A stretch of 19,353 nucleotides of DNA, from positions 1 to 19,353 of the forward strand of contig JAIRYX010000430.1 in assembly GCA_031267635.1 (NCBI GenBank), given 5' to 3'. Made by a program: the position numbers and the translations under genes. How positions within the stretch are numbered: the stretch's first letter is position 1; the number at the start of each line of letters is the position of its first letter. Of the stretch, positions 7,890 to 14,776 are shown one piece after another. This DNA comes from Planctomycetaceae bacterium (GTDB lineage: Bacteria; Planctomycetota; Planctomycetia; Pirellulales; Thermoguttaceae). The notes below the pieces were generated by a model, which ran no database searches, was not told where the DNA came from, and saw nothing but the letters and a program-made list of their open reading frames with translations.

Positions 7890-8158
7890 ACGAGCAACCA
7901 CAAGAAAATTTCAATCAATTGGAATGCCGATGTCCGGTTTGCGGTGCGGAGCAAGCATGGCAAAATGAATGCCGACGTTGCCGCACGGATATTCGAATCC
8001 TTCGGCAGCTTGCTAATGAAGCGTATTCACTGCAACGGCGTTGTTTTGAAGCGTTGATGGCAGACGATCATGCTCGCGCAAAAAAAGCGGCGGAACAACT
8101 CGCACAAATCCATCCGACGCAGTTTTATGAAAAATTGTCTCGTTTTCTCAAAGAATGA
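7886..8158 (+). CDS. small zinc-ribbon protein, last gene of the Hsp70 cluster
   Basis: 90 residues. Cys16-Pro-Val-Cys19 and Cys29-x2-Cys32 form a CxxC-x9-CxxC zinc ribbon. The rest is a helical, Ala/Arg/Gln-rich tail (residues 35-88) reminiscent of one TPR-like helix pair (AKKAAEQLAQIHPTQFYEKL). The ATG overlaps the Hsp70 stop in an ATGA arrangement, so translation is probably coupled. No enzyme motif is seen. By position it may be an accessory or client-binding subunit of the chaperone, perhaps replacing the zinc-binding part that the short J-like protein lacks; that is inference. A mobile element starts 33 bp after the stop. Confidence 0.78.
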   Translation: MNEQPQENFNQLECRCPVCGAEQAWQNECRRCRTDIRILRQLANEAYSLQRRCFEALMADDHARAKKAAEQLAQIHPTQFYEKLSRFLKE

Positions 8159-8191
8159 AAGATGATCGCTTTTACCAAACAATAATATTTT

Positions 8192-8603
8192 GTAACTATT
8201 CAATTGCCCTGTGCGGATTTATTGGGCTTCGGCAATTGCATCGTTATCCGAACGGCTTTACGATTGCAGCCCTTATTTATCAAGCTCCCTTAGTAGCCCG
8301 AATTGCGCCCAATTATGCGCCCTTATGTTTTAGAGAATGGATTGTTATCAAAAGGAAACGAAAAATAAGGGAATAAGGACACACATATCGGGGATTCTGT
8401 TGACTACTAAGGGAATTTTATAAGTAAGGGCGGTAATAGTAATATTTTCCGGCGAAATTGACTGTAATGCAAAGTCACGCAATTTCACTTGACATTTTTT
8501 AACGTAAAATACCTAAAATTTGACATCTTCATATCAAAGGAAATTGAGGAACTTTATACTATTCAATTGCTCAGTGCGGATTTCCTTGGCTTGGGAAACT
8601 GAC
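8192..8603. mobile_element. palindromic element of the CCCTTA type, degraded copy
   Basis: The left end GTAACTATTCAATTG (8192-8206) opens a small hairpin with CAATTGCC/GGCAATTG arms (8201-8238) whose loop carries the GCGGATTTATT motif seen in the other copies. A large hairpin follows (8269-8431). The right side is disturbed: conserved sequence stops at about 8474, about 85 bp of unrelated sequence follow, then ACTATTCAATTG with a GTGCGGATTT loop (8559-8600) ends in a poor match to the terminal repeat. No clear target duplication remains. The right boundary is therefore uncertain. Confidence 0.65.
8269..8431. repeat. nested hairpin with CCCTTA words
   Basis: The outer arms 8269-8296 and 8404-8431 match at 24 of 28 positions. 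CCCTTA occurs at 8270, 8287 and 8320, and TAAGGG at 8425, 8408 and 8366 (TAAGGA at 8374). The plan is the same as in the elements at 13865 and 14413. Confidence 0.8.
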
Positions 8604-8677
8604 GCCATCGTTTTCTATTGCGTTTTCCAATATTGTCCTCCAAAAACGAAATAATCAGAATTTTAGAAGTACCAAGT

Positions 8678-9679
8678 ATGGCACGTCATCAACATTTCGT
8701 TCCGCAATTTGACCATGTGTACGGCAACGCTGCTGTTCATAAAGAAAATGAACATCGTACATTTCTTGTTGTTGTCGTAACGCTTGTAACGATGGTTGTC
8801 GAAATTGTCGCGGGATTTCTCACCGGATCAATGGCGTTGCTGTCCGACGGTTGGCACATGGGAACTCACGCCGGCGCACTTGGAATTGCAATGTTCGCGT
8901 ACTATTATGCGAGAACGCATCAAAACGATCCTCGTTATACTTTCGGAACTGGAAAAGTCGGTGTTCTTGCCGCTTTCGCCAGTGCAATTATTCTCGGCGT
9001 GACAGGCATTTTGATTTTCTACGAATCAATCCACCGATTTTTGTATCCGCAAAACATTCATTTTGATACTGCAATTTTCGTGGCGGCGCTGGGATTGATT
9101 GTCAATCTGATCTGTGCGGCGATTCTCGGCGGAACACACAATCACCACCATCATAATCACAAGAACGCACACAAAAATCACCACGAGCATCACGAAGAAA
9201 AGCAATATCGTCACGAACAAGAACATCGCACGGATTCGCATACCGACCAAAATCTTCGTGCGGCGTTTTTGCATGTTTTGGCGGACGCATTAACGTCGGT
9301 GTTGGCAATCGGTGCGTTGCTGGTCGGAAAATATTGCGGGCTTTTACAGTTCGACGCTCTTGCCGGACTTCTTGGCGGCGTGATGATTTTGCTTTGGTCT
9401 TACGGTTTGATTCGACGAGCAAGCCGCGTTTTGCTTGATGGCGACGTAGAACCGCAAATCATTGAAGAAATCCGCAAAGTCATTGAGAGCGACGCGGACA
9501 ACGAAGTGATTGATCTTCACATCTGGCGAATCGGTGAAAACGAATTAGCGGCAGTTGTCGCGTTAGTCAGTGACCGCCCCAACGATCCGGAACACTACCG
9601 CGAACTGCTCGCCGAATACCACGACTTGAAACATGTTATTGTTGAAGTACATCATTGCCATTGCCGCGAAGCGGAATAG
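8678..9679 (+). CDS. dmeF: cation diffusion facilitator, DmeF-type Co/Ni efflux transporter
   Basis: 333 residues from the ATG at 8678 (MARHQHFVPQFDHVYG). An upstream in-frame TTG at 8618 would add 20 residues from the repeat-flanking sequence and is unlikely. CDF plan: hydrophobic segments at about 28-49, 64-78, 95-115, 130-151, 196-217 and 224-243. Metal-site residues lie in LLSDGWHMGTH (Asp57, His60, His64) in the second segment and HVLAD (His199, Asp203) in the fifth. A His-rich cytoplasmic loop (about 154-188) and a C-terminal domain ending in HHCHC follow. The DGWHMGTHAGALGIAMFAYYYAR stretch is characteristic of DmeF, which exports Co2+ and Ni2+ by proton antiport in the proteobacteria where it was studied. 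No RcnR/DmeR repressor gene is nearby. It stands alone between a mobile element and a convergent operon. The CDF call is secure; the metal is inferred from the subgroup. Confidence 0.88.
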   Translation: MARHQHFVPQFDHVYGNAAVHKENEHRTFLVVVVTLVTMVVEIVAGFLTGSMALLSDGWHMGTHAGALGIAMFAYYYARTHQNDPRYTFGTGKVGVLAAFASAIILGVTGILIFYESIHRFLYPQNIHFDTAIFVAALGLIVNLICAAILGGTHNHHHHNHKNAHKNHHEHHEEKQYRHEQEHRTDSHTDQNLRAAFLHVLADALTSVLAIGALLVGKYCGLLQFDALAGLLGGVMILLWSYGLIRRASRVLLDGDVEPQIIEEIRKVIESDADNEVIDLHIWRIGENELAAVVALVSDRPNDPEHYRELLAEYHDLKHVIVEVHHCHCREAE

Positions 9680-9784
9680 AAATGACCACACTCTAAATCG
9701 GTGCGAACATTTATTCTTGATCAAGAAATCCATACATTTCAATTTGCGGCAGAGTTTTTTTCCTGTAAGCGTTTTGCGTTGTTT
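9680..9784. other. short convergent intergenic region with a 14-bp palindrome
   Basis: Between the stop codons of dmeF and hisHF. TTCTTGATCAAGAA at 9714-9727 is a perfect palindrome. T-rich stretches follow at about 9752-9757 and 9783-9788. It may act as a weak two-sided terminator or be chance. No gene is seen. Confidence 0.35.
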
Positions 9785-11221
9785 TTATTTCTCAATCGCC
9801 GTATTGCGTAACGCAACGCCGGACGACATGATTTGTTGTTTCAAGTCATTGATGGTATAAAGACCGGAATGTAAAATTCCCGCGACAATTGCCGCGCTGA
9901 CTTCTGTTTTAAGGAACACTTCGCTCAAATGCGCGGCGTTGCCTGCTCCGCCGGACGCGACGACCGGAATTTGCGTTTCGCGGGCGATTTGTCCGGTAAT
10001 GTCAAGTTCAAAGCCGTTGCGTGTTCCGTCTCTGTCCACCGAATTGACGACAATTTCGCCGACGCCGAGTTGTTCGCAACGTTTTGCCCATTCGAGCGCG
10101 TCGATGCCGGTTCGTTCACGGAAACCGCGCACCGTCACCTCGAAACCGCTTGGAAACCGCTCTTTGTTGGGATTGGAAATCGGATCCATACCTAAAACGA
10201 TACATTGACGACCAAACGCGCGGCTTCCTTCAGCGATGACGTCGGGATTGGCAACGGCAAGCGAATTGATCGACACTTTCTCCGCGCCGGCGTCGAGAAC
10301 ATCGTTCATATCGTCGAGCGTCGCGATTCCGCCGCCGACTGCAAACGGAATGTGAATCGCTTTGGCAACGTCCCGAATCATGCCGACATCAATTTTTCGC
10401 CGTTGCGCCGACGCGGTGATGTCGTAAACGACTAATTCGTCCGCACCGTCGTCATAGTATTTTTTTGCTAATTCGACCGGATCGCCGAGGTCAATATTAT
10501 TTTGAAATTTTACTCCTTTCGTCACGCGGCGGTCAATCACGTCAAGACACGGAATAATACGCCGCTTGACCGGAAAGAGTTTGGCGGAATCGTTGTTGTC
10601 GTAACGTCCATTCCAGGTTGTGAAATTTTTGAGAATTTGCAAGCCGACTTCGCCCGATTTTTCGATGTGAAATTGCGTTGCCACAAGATTTTTGCGTCCG
10701 ACCATCGACGCAAACGTCGTGCCGCCAAAATCGGTGACGCCAACGACGTCTGCCGGATCGTTGGGAGCGGGATAGTAACTATGAACAAAATAAAAATCGC
10801 TCAAATCGGGAACGCCGCTCAAGACCGGATGGCGGCACACCTGTTTCATGCTGTTCCAGCCCATTTGAGGGACTTTGTAGCGGGGATCGGACGGGCGGAA
10901 CAATTGTACCGTACCGGGAAGAAGCCCCAAAACATTGGTTCCACCGTCTTCTTCCGAAAAATCGAATAGAATTTGCGTACCGAGACAAATTCCGAAAAAC
11001 GGTGTGCCGCGTTCTAACACTTCGTGTAAAACGGGAATCAAGCCGCGTTGCTGAAGATTTTGCATCGCCGCCGCCGCCGCACCGACGCCGGGAAAAATCA
11101 CCCGCGTCGCCTTTTGAATAACCTGCGAATCGGACGTAATCACCGCCTCGCAACCAAGCGATTCCAACGCCAGTCGGACGCTCGTCAAATTTCCTGCGCC
11201 ATAATCAATTAATGTCAACAT
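9785..11221 (-). CDS. hisHF: HisH-HisF fusion, imidazole glycerol phosphate synthase
   Basis: 478 residues in one frame. Residues 1-200 are the HisH glutaminase: IDYGAGNLTSVRLALESLG at the start, nucleophile Cys79 in FFGICLG, and His185/Glu187 in ATQFHIEKSGEVG. Residues 201-218 are a polar linker. Residues 219-478 are the HisF cyclase barrel: RIIPCLDV (Asp227, matching the first catalytic Asp), KGVKF, GDPVELAKKYYDDGADELVVYDITAS, VGGGI, GMDP (Asp346, matching the second catalytic Asp), DRDGT, and ASGGAG. Together they convert PRFAR and glutamine to IGP and AICAR in histidine synthesis. In most bacteria these are two polypeptides; one chain is the layout of yeast HIS7, where HisH also comes first. 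It follows the M24 peptidase gene by 27 nt on the same strand, so it is probably the last gene of that operon. All catalytic residues appear intact. Confidence 0.95.
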   Translation of the reverse strand: MLTLIDYGAGNLTSVRLALESLGCEAVITSDSQVIQKATRVIFPGVGAAAAAMQNLQQRGLIPVLHEVLERGTPFFGICLGTQILFDFSEEDGGTNVLGLLPGTVQLFRPSDPRYKVPQMGWNSMKQVCRHPVLSGVPDLSDFYFVHSYYPAPNDPADVVGVTDFGGTTFASMVGRKNLVATQFHIEKSGEVGLQILKNFTTWNGRYDNNDSAKLFPVKRRIIPCLDVIDRRVTKGVKFQNNIDLGDPVELAKKYYDDGADELVVYDITASAQRRKIDVGMIRDVAKAIHIPFAVGGGIATLDDMNDVLDAGAEKVSINSLAVANPDVIAEGSRAFGRQCIVLGMDPISNPNKERFPSGFEVTVRGFRERTGIDALEWAKRCEQLGVGEIVVNSVDRDGTRNGFELDITGQIARETQIPVVASGGAGNAAHLSEVFLKTEVSAAIVAGILHSGLYTINDLKQQIMSSGVALRNTAIEK

Positions 11222-11248
11222 AGAAAGTAAAAAATAAGAAAAATGTAA

Positions 11249-12355
11249 TCATTCCACATCCGCCATCATTGCGTCAAAATCAATCGGGAGACGCGGCGTA
11301 AGGTTTTCCGCGCCGGTTTTTGTGACGAGGTAATCGTCCTCAATACGGATACCGCCCCAGCCCGGCAGATAAATTCCCGGCTCTATCGTAAGAATCATGC
11401 CCGGCTCAAGGATTGTTTCCGTAACTGTATTGAATCGCGGGTTTTCGTGAATCTCCAGCCCAAGAGCATGCCCTAAACCATGTCCGAAAAATTTTCCGTA
11501 ACCGGCGTCCGTGATAATGGAGCGGGCGACTGCGTCGATATCGCGGCAGCGTTTACCGGGTGCGATAGCCGCCGCCGATTCACGGTGGGCTTGAAGAACA
11601 ATTTCATACAATTTCCGAAGTTTTGACGACGGTTTCGGCGTTGTAACTAACGTGCGTGTGTTGTCGCTCATATAACCTTTGTAAGTTGCTCCCCAATCGA
11701 TCAGGAGTAGCTCGCCTTGATGAACGCGGCGGTCGCCCGGCACGGCGTGGCAAAGCGATGCCCACTCGCCGACAGCGATAATCGAACTAAAACTCACGTT
11801 TTCCGCGCCGAATTGTTTCATCGCGTATTCCAGTTGGTTTTTCAGTTCGATTTCGGTCTGCTCGGCGCGGAGACCGGCTTTAACGCACTCAAACGCCCGT
11901 GCCGCAATCGTTCCCGCTTTCCGCACCAGATCAATTTCCGACTTATCTTTCACCATCCGCAACCGTTCGACCGGCGATTTCAAGCCGATCAAGTCCCAAT
12001 CGTCCAGCACGGCGGCAAAATTATCCCGAAGCGCAAGAGTCATCGAATTTTCTTCCACGCCAAGACGTTTCGGCGTAACGGATTTGAGAAGTTTGAACGC
12101 CGCTTTCGGCATAGACTCTTCGATAGGACGGATATACGCCGTTAAGCCCGAACATTCCTTTTCGATTTGTTCGCCGTAACGGAAATCGCTGATAAGAGTA
12201 TCCCCTTCTTGCGCGACAATCAAGTAACTGTCGTCGCCTGTAAATCCGGTCAGATACGTAACGTTAATAAAATTCGTCACGATCATCGCGTTCACGCCGT
12301 CTTTTTTAAGAATGGAACGTAATTTGTCCCGCCGTATTTGAAATCGATCTTTCAT
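11249..12355 (-). CDS. M24 family Xaa-Pro aminopeptidase
   Basis: 368 residues from the ATG at 12355. That start is preferred because AAAGGAAGA lies upstream at Shine-Dalgarno distance; an in-frame ATG at 12388 would add 11 residues encoding that very site. The N-terminal creatinase-like domain is about 1-135. The catalytic pita-bread domain is about 140-360, with the five dinuclear-metal ligands in place: Asp220 (LLLIDWG), Asp231 (SDNTR), His296 (GHGLGHALGLEIHE), Glu325 (LTIEPG) and Glu339 (IRIEDD). Length and motifs fit the short cytoplasmic PepP/PepQ-like peptidases that remove an N-terminal residue ahead of proline; which of the two is not decidable here. It lies 36 nt after leuC and 27 nt before hisHF, so it is probably co-transcribed, although no pathway link to amino acid synthesis is evident. 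Confidence 0.92.
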   Translation of the reverse strand: MKDRFQIRRDKLRSILKKDGVNAMIVTNFINVTYLTGFTGDDSYLIVAQEGDTLISDFRYGEQIEKECSGLTAYIRPIEESMPKAAFKLLKSVTPKRLGVEENSMTLALRDNFAAVLDDWDLIGLKSPVERLRMVKDKSEIDLVRKAGTIAARAFECVKAGLRAEQTEIELKNQLEYAMKQFGAENVSFSSIIAVGEWASLCHAVPGDRRVHQGELLLIDWGATYKGYMSDNTRTLVTTPKPSSKLRKLYEIVLQAHRESAAAIAPGKRCRDIDAVARSIITDAGYGKFFGHGLGHALGLEIHENPRFNTVTETILEPGMILTIEPGIYLPGWGGIRIEDDYLVTKTGAENLTPRLPIDFDAMMADVE

Positions 12356-12391
12356 TTGCTGTTCTTCCTTTAATCTACATTGCTTCAAGGG

Positions 12392-13825
12392 TTACTCTTG
12401 TTCCCAATTTCTAACGTCCGTAAAATGTCCGGCAATTGCGGCGGCGGCAGCCATTGCGGGAGAAACAAGATGCGTCCGAGCGCCTTTTCCCATGCGCCCT
12501 TCAAAATTGCGGTTACTCGTTCCGGCACAACGCTTTCCTTCCGGCACGCGGTCGGGATTCATCGCCAAACACATGCTGCATCCGGGTTCGCGCCATTGAA
12601 AGCCGGCTTCCGTGAAGATTTTGTCCAGTCCTTCCGCTTCCGCCTGACGTTTAACCATTCCGCTTCCCGGCACGACAAGAGCCAGCGCCGACGTCTGCAC
12701 TTTCTTCCCTTTGGCAAGAGCGATTTTGACAATTTCCGCCGCCACACGCAAATCTTCAATCCGCCCGTTCGTGCATGAACCGATAAAAACGTAATCCACA
12801 TTAAAATTTGTTATCGAACCGCCGGATTCGACGTCCATATATTTTAATGCCGATTCGACATTCTTTCGGGCAATAGGATCGTCGTAATCGCTTGTGTGCG
12901 GAATGGTCGCGCTGATTCCGATCACTTGTCCGGGATTCGTTCCCCATGTTACTTGCGGCTCAATTTCCGCCGCGTCAATTGTCATTTCACGGTCAAATTT
13001 TGCGTCGGGATCAGTGGTCAATGTTTTCCAACGGGCAACGGCGGTCTCCCAATCCGCACCTTGCGGAGCGTGGTTTCGACCTTTCAAATACGCGAATGTT
13101 ATTTCGTCGGGAGCGACCATGCCGGAACGCGCTCCGGCTTCGATAGTCATATTACAAATCGTCATGCGCTCTTCCATCGTCAACGCGCGAATCGCTTCGC
13201 CGGCATATTCGATACAAAATCCCGTGCCGCCCTGAGTGGTGATTTTCCCAATGATAAACAAAATCAAATCTTTCGCCGACACGCCGGACTGGAGTTGTCC
13301 GTTGACAGTGATACGGAACGTTTTCGGCGGTTTTTGCCGAAGCGTTTGCGTCGCAAAGACATGTTCCACTTCGCTTGTTCCGATTCCAAACGCCAAAGCC
13401 CCAAACGCTCCGTGCGTCGCCGTATGACTATCGCCGCAAACGATGGTCATTCCCGGTTGAGTGTAACCTTGTTCCGGTCCGACAACATGAATAACGCCTT
13501 GATCGGGATCATTAATGTCATAAAGCTTGAAACCGAAATCTTTTGCATTTTGCCGCAATGTTTCAATTTGCTGTTTGGCGATTGGATCGGCGATCGGTTT
13601 GGAACGGTTGGTTGTCGGCACGTCGTGATCCTGTACGCCGACGACCCGATTTTTATGACGTAACGTTCTTCCTGCGAGCCGCAATCCCTCAAACGCTTGC
13701 GGACTTGTCACTTCATGACAAAGTTGCAGGTCAATATAAATAAGCGTATCGCCTGCCGGATCAACGCGGACAACATGGTCGTCCCAAATTTTCTGAAACA
13801 TCGTGCGCGGAAACATATTTGACAT
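12392..13825 (-). CDS. leuC: 3-isopropylmalate dehydratase large subunit
   Basis: 477 residues from the ATG at 13825 (MSNMFPRTMFQKIWDDHVV), close to the family length. An upstream in-frame ATG at 13918 would add 31 residues encoded by an inserted mobile element, so it is rejected. The ATG at 13816 is a second possible start. Aconitase-fold motifs are clear: CHEVTSPQAFEGLR, QDHDVPT, VCGDSHTATHGAFGALAFGIGTSEVEHV, and the three 4Fe-4S ligands Cys351 (GSCTNGR), Cys416 and Cys419 (GCSMC). With LeuD it isomerises 2- to 3-isopropylmalate in leucine synthesis. No leuD is present in the window: the next gene downstream is the M24 peptidase. It is the first gene of the leuC - peptidase - hisHF series. 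The natural promoter region has been split by an element inserted 39 bp upstream of the start. No good Shine-Dalgarno is seen. Confidence 0.95.
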   Translation of the reverse strand: MSNMFPRTMFQKIWDDHVVRVDPAGDTLIYIDLQLCHEVTSPQAFEGLRLAGRTLRHKNRVVGVQDHDVPTTNRSKPIADPIAKQQIETLRQNAKDFGFKLYDINDPDQGVIHVVGPEQGYTQPGMTIVCGDSHTATHGAFGALAFGIGTSEVEHVFATQTLRQKPPKTFRITVNGQLQSGVSAKDLILFIIGKITTQGGTGFCIEYAGEAIRALTMEERMTICNMTIEAGARSGMVAPDEITFAYLKGRNHAPQGADWETAVARWKTLTTDPDAKFDREMTIDAAEIEPQVTWGTNPGQVIGISATIPHTSDYDDPIARKNVESALKYMDVESGGSITNFNVDYVFIGSCTNGRIEDLRVAAEIVKIALAKGKKVQTSALALVVPGSGMVKRQAEAEGLDKIFTEAGFQWREPGCSMCLAMNPDRVPEGKRCAGTSNRNFEGRMGKGARTHLVSPAMAAAAAIAGHFTDVRNWEQE

Positions 13826-13864
13826 AATTTTGTAAGCGTAAAGAGATTCGCACTCAAATAAAAC

Positions 13865-14225
13865 GTAACTATTCAGTCGCTCAAACCATATAAATCCGTT
13901 ACCGGACAACTGCATCATTATCAGTACCCGAAATGCTTTATTATTTCAGCCCTTATTTATCAAGTTTCCCTTAACAGCCAACAAAGCTCCAAAATGGCGT
14001 TCCTTATGCCCTTATTTTTTAGATCGTGGATTTTTATCAAAACAATGGAACGAAAAATAAGGGAATAAGGAGGCGCATATTGGTGGTGCAATTCGGGTTA
14101 CTAATGGAATTTTATAAATAAGGGCGGCAATAATAAAATCTTTCGGATAATCAGTCAATGGAGACGTCACCATTAATATTGTTACCCAGCGTGGATGTAT
14201 TTGGGTTAGGCAACTGAATAGTTAC
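13865..14225. mobile_element. palindromic element of the CCCTTA type, intact copy with 8-bp target duplication
   Basis: The left end is GTAACTATTCAG at 13865, the right end CTGAATAGTTAC at 14225. The 8 bp AATAAAAC flank both sides directly (13857-13864 and 14226-14233), a perfect target duplication. Each end carries a small hairpin with an AAACCATATAAATCC-like loop (inverted at the right end). The middle is a nested hairpin with CCCTTA at 13950, 13968 and 14009 (TCCTTA at 14001) and TAAGGG at 14058 and 14119 (decayed at 14066 and 14102). There is no coding content. It has landed 39 bp upstream of the leuC start. Confidence 0.88.
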
Positions 14226-14255
14226 AATAAAACTTTTAAGACGGAAAGTTTTATT
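14226..14255. repeat. 11-bp perfect hairpin next to the inserted element
   Basis: AATAAAACTTT (14226-14236) and AAAGTTTTATT (14245-14255) with an 8-nt loop. The left arm includes the target duplication of the element at 13865-14225. In the uninterrupted sequence this hairpin would lie about 32 nt upstream of leuC on its leader side, so it may be an old terminator or attenuator stem. Confidence 0.7.
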
Positions 14256-14412
14256 ATCCAATTTTACTTATTGATGTCAACCGAGGAGAGTTGGCAATTT
14301 TTTGTTGTCGGTTTTTAGTTATCCGTTACTTCTCACAGGCAGGGAATTGCACTTTTATTTCATCTGTAATAATATCAGTAACGAATATAATGGCGATTTC
14401 TTACCGCGGAAG
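14256..14412. other. spacer between two palindromic elements
   Basis: About 160 bp of AT-rich sequence with no gene seen. It separates the intact element from the next copy and may hold the original leuC upstream region. Confidence 0.4.
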
Positions 14413-14765
14413 GTATATTCAGTTGCCCAAACCAAATAAATCCGCACTGGGCAACTGAATAATTATCCGAAGGATTTTACTATTGCCGCCCTTAATTTAT
14501 CAAGTTTCCCTTAGTAGCCGACATAGCCCCCAAACTCGCCCTTATGCCCTTATGTTTTAGATCATGGATTGTTATCAAACCAAATGGAACGAAAAATAAG
14601 GGAATTAAGAGCGTATGTTGGCGCGATTCGGGCTACTAAGGGAAAAAGGCAAAAGTTGATAAATAAGGATAAGGGCGGCAATAATAATATGTTCCGGTAA
14701 AATTGACGGTAACTATTCCGTTGTCCGTCGGTGGATTTATTTGGTTTGATCGACTGAATAGTGAC
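14413..14765. mobile_element. palindromic element of the CCCTTA type, third copy
   Basis: The left terminal hairpin (14416-14463) is nearly perfect: ATTCAGTTGCCC and GGGCAACTGAAT around an AAACCAAATAAATCCGC loop. Its outermost bases (GTATATTC) have lost 2 bp compared with GTAACTATTC. The central nested hairpin has CCCTTA at 14489, 14508, 14539 and 14547, and TAAGGG at 14597, 14637 and 14670. The right terminal hairpin (14710-14765) is the inverse of the left, ending TGAATAGTGAC. The flanks do not match, so the target duplication is lost. It ends 11 bp from the stop of the lipoprotein gene. Confidence 0.8.
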
Positions 14766-14776
14766 GGTTATGCTAT

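Noticed and set aside
8155..8376. 73-codon plus-strand reading frame overlapping the zinc-ribbon stop in an ATGA arrangement
   Set aside because: Nearly all of it runs through the palindromic element, its sequence mirrors the element's hairpins, and it has no recognisable domain.
8441..8448. AATATTTT as a right-hand target duplication matching 8184-8191
   Set aside because: The 8441 copy is part of sequence conserved in the other elements (AATAATAATAT-type), so it is internal to the element rather than flanking.
12896..13663. 255-codon open frame on the plus strand opposite leuC
   Set aside because: It is a mirror of leuC codon bias, with no domain or Shine-Dalgarno.
13826..13918. N-terminal extension of LeuC by 31 residues
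   Set aside because: Most of the extension is encoded by the inserted element and its target duplication, and LeuC homology begins at the later start.
14489..14675. CCCTTA repeats as telomere-like or CRISPR-like sequence
   Set aside because: The words are spaced irregularly and arranged as complementary arms of one hairpin. There are no equal spacers and no cas genes.
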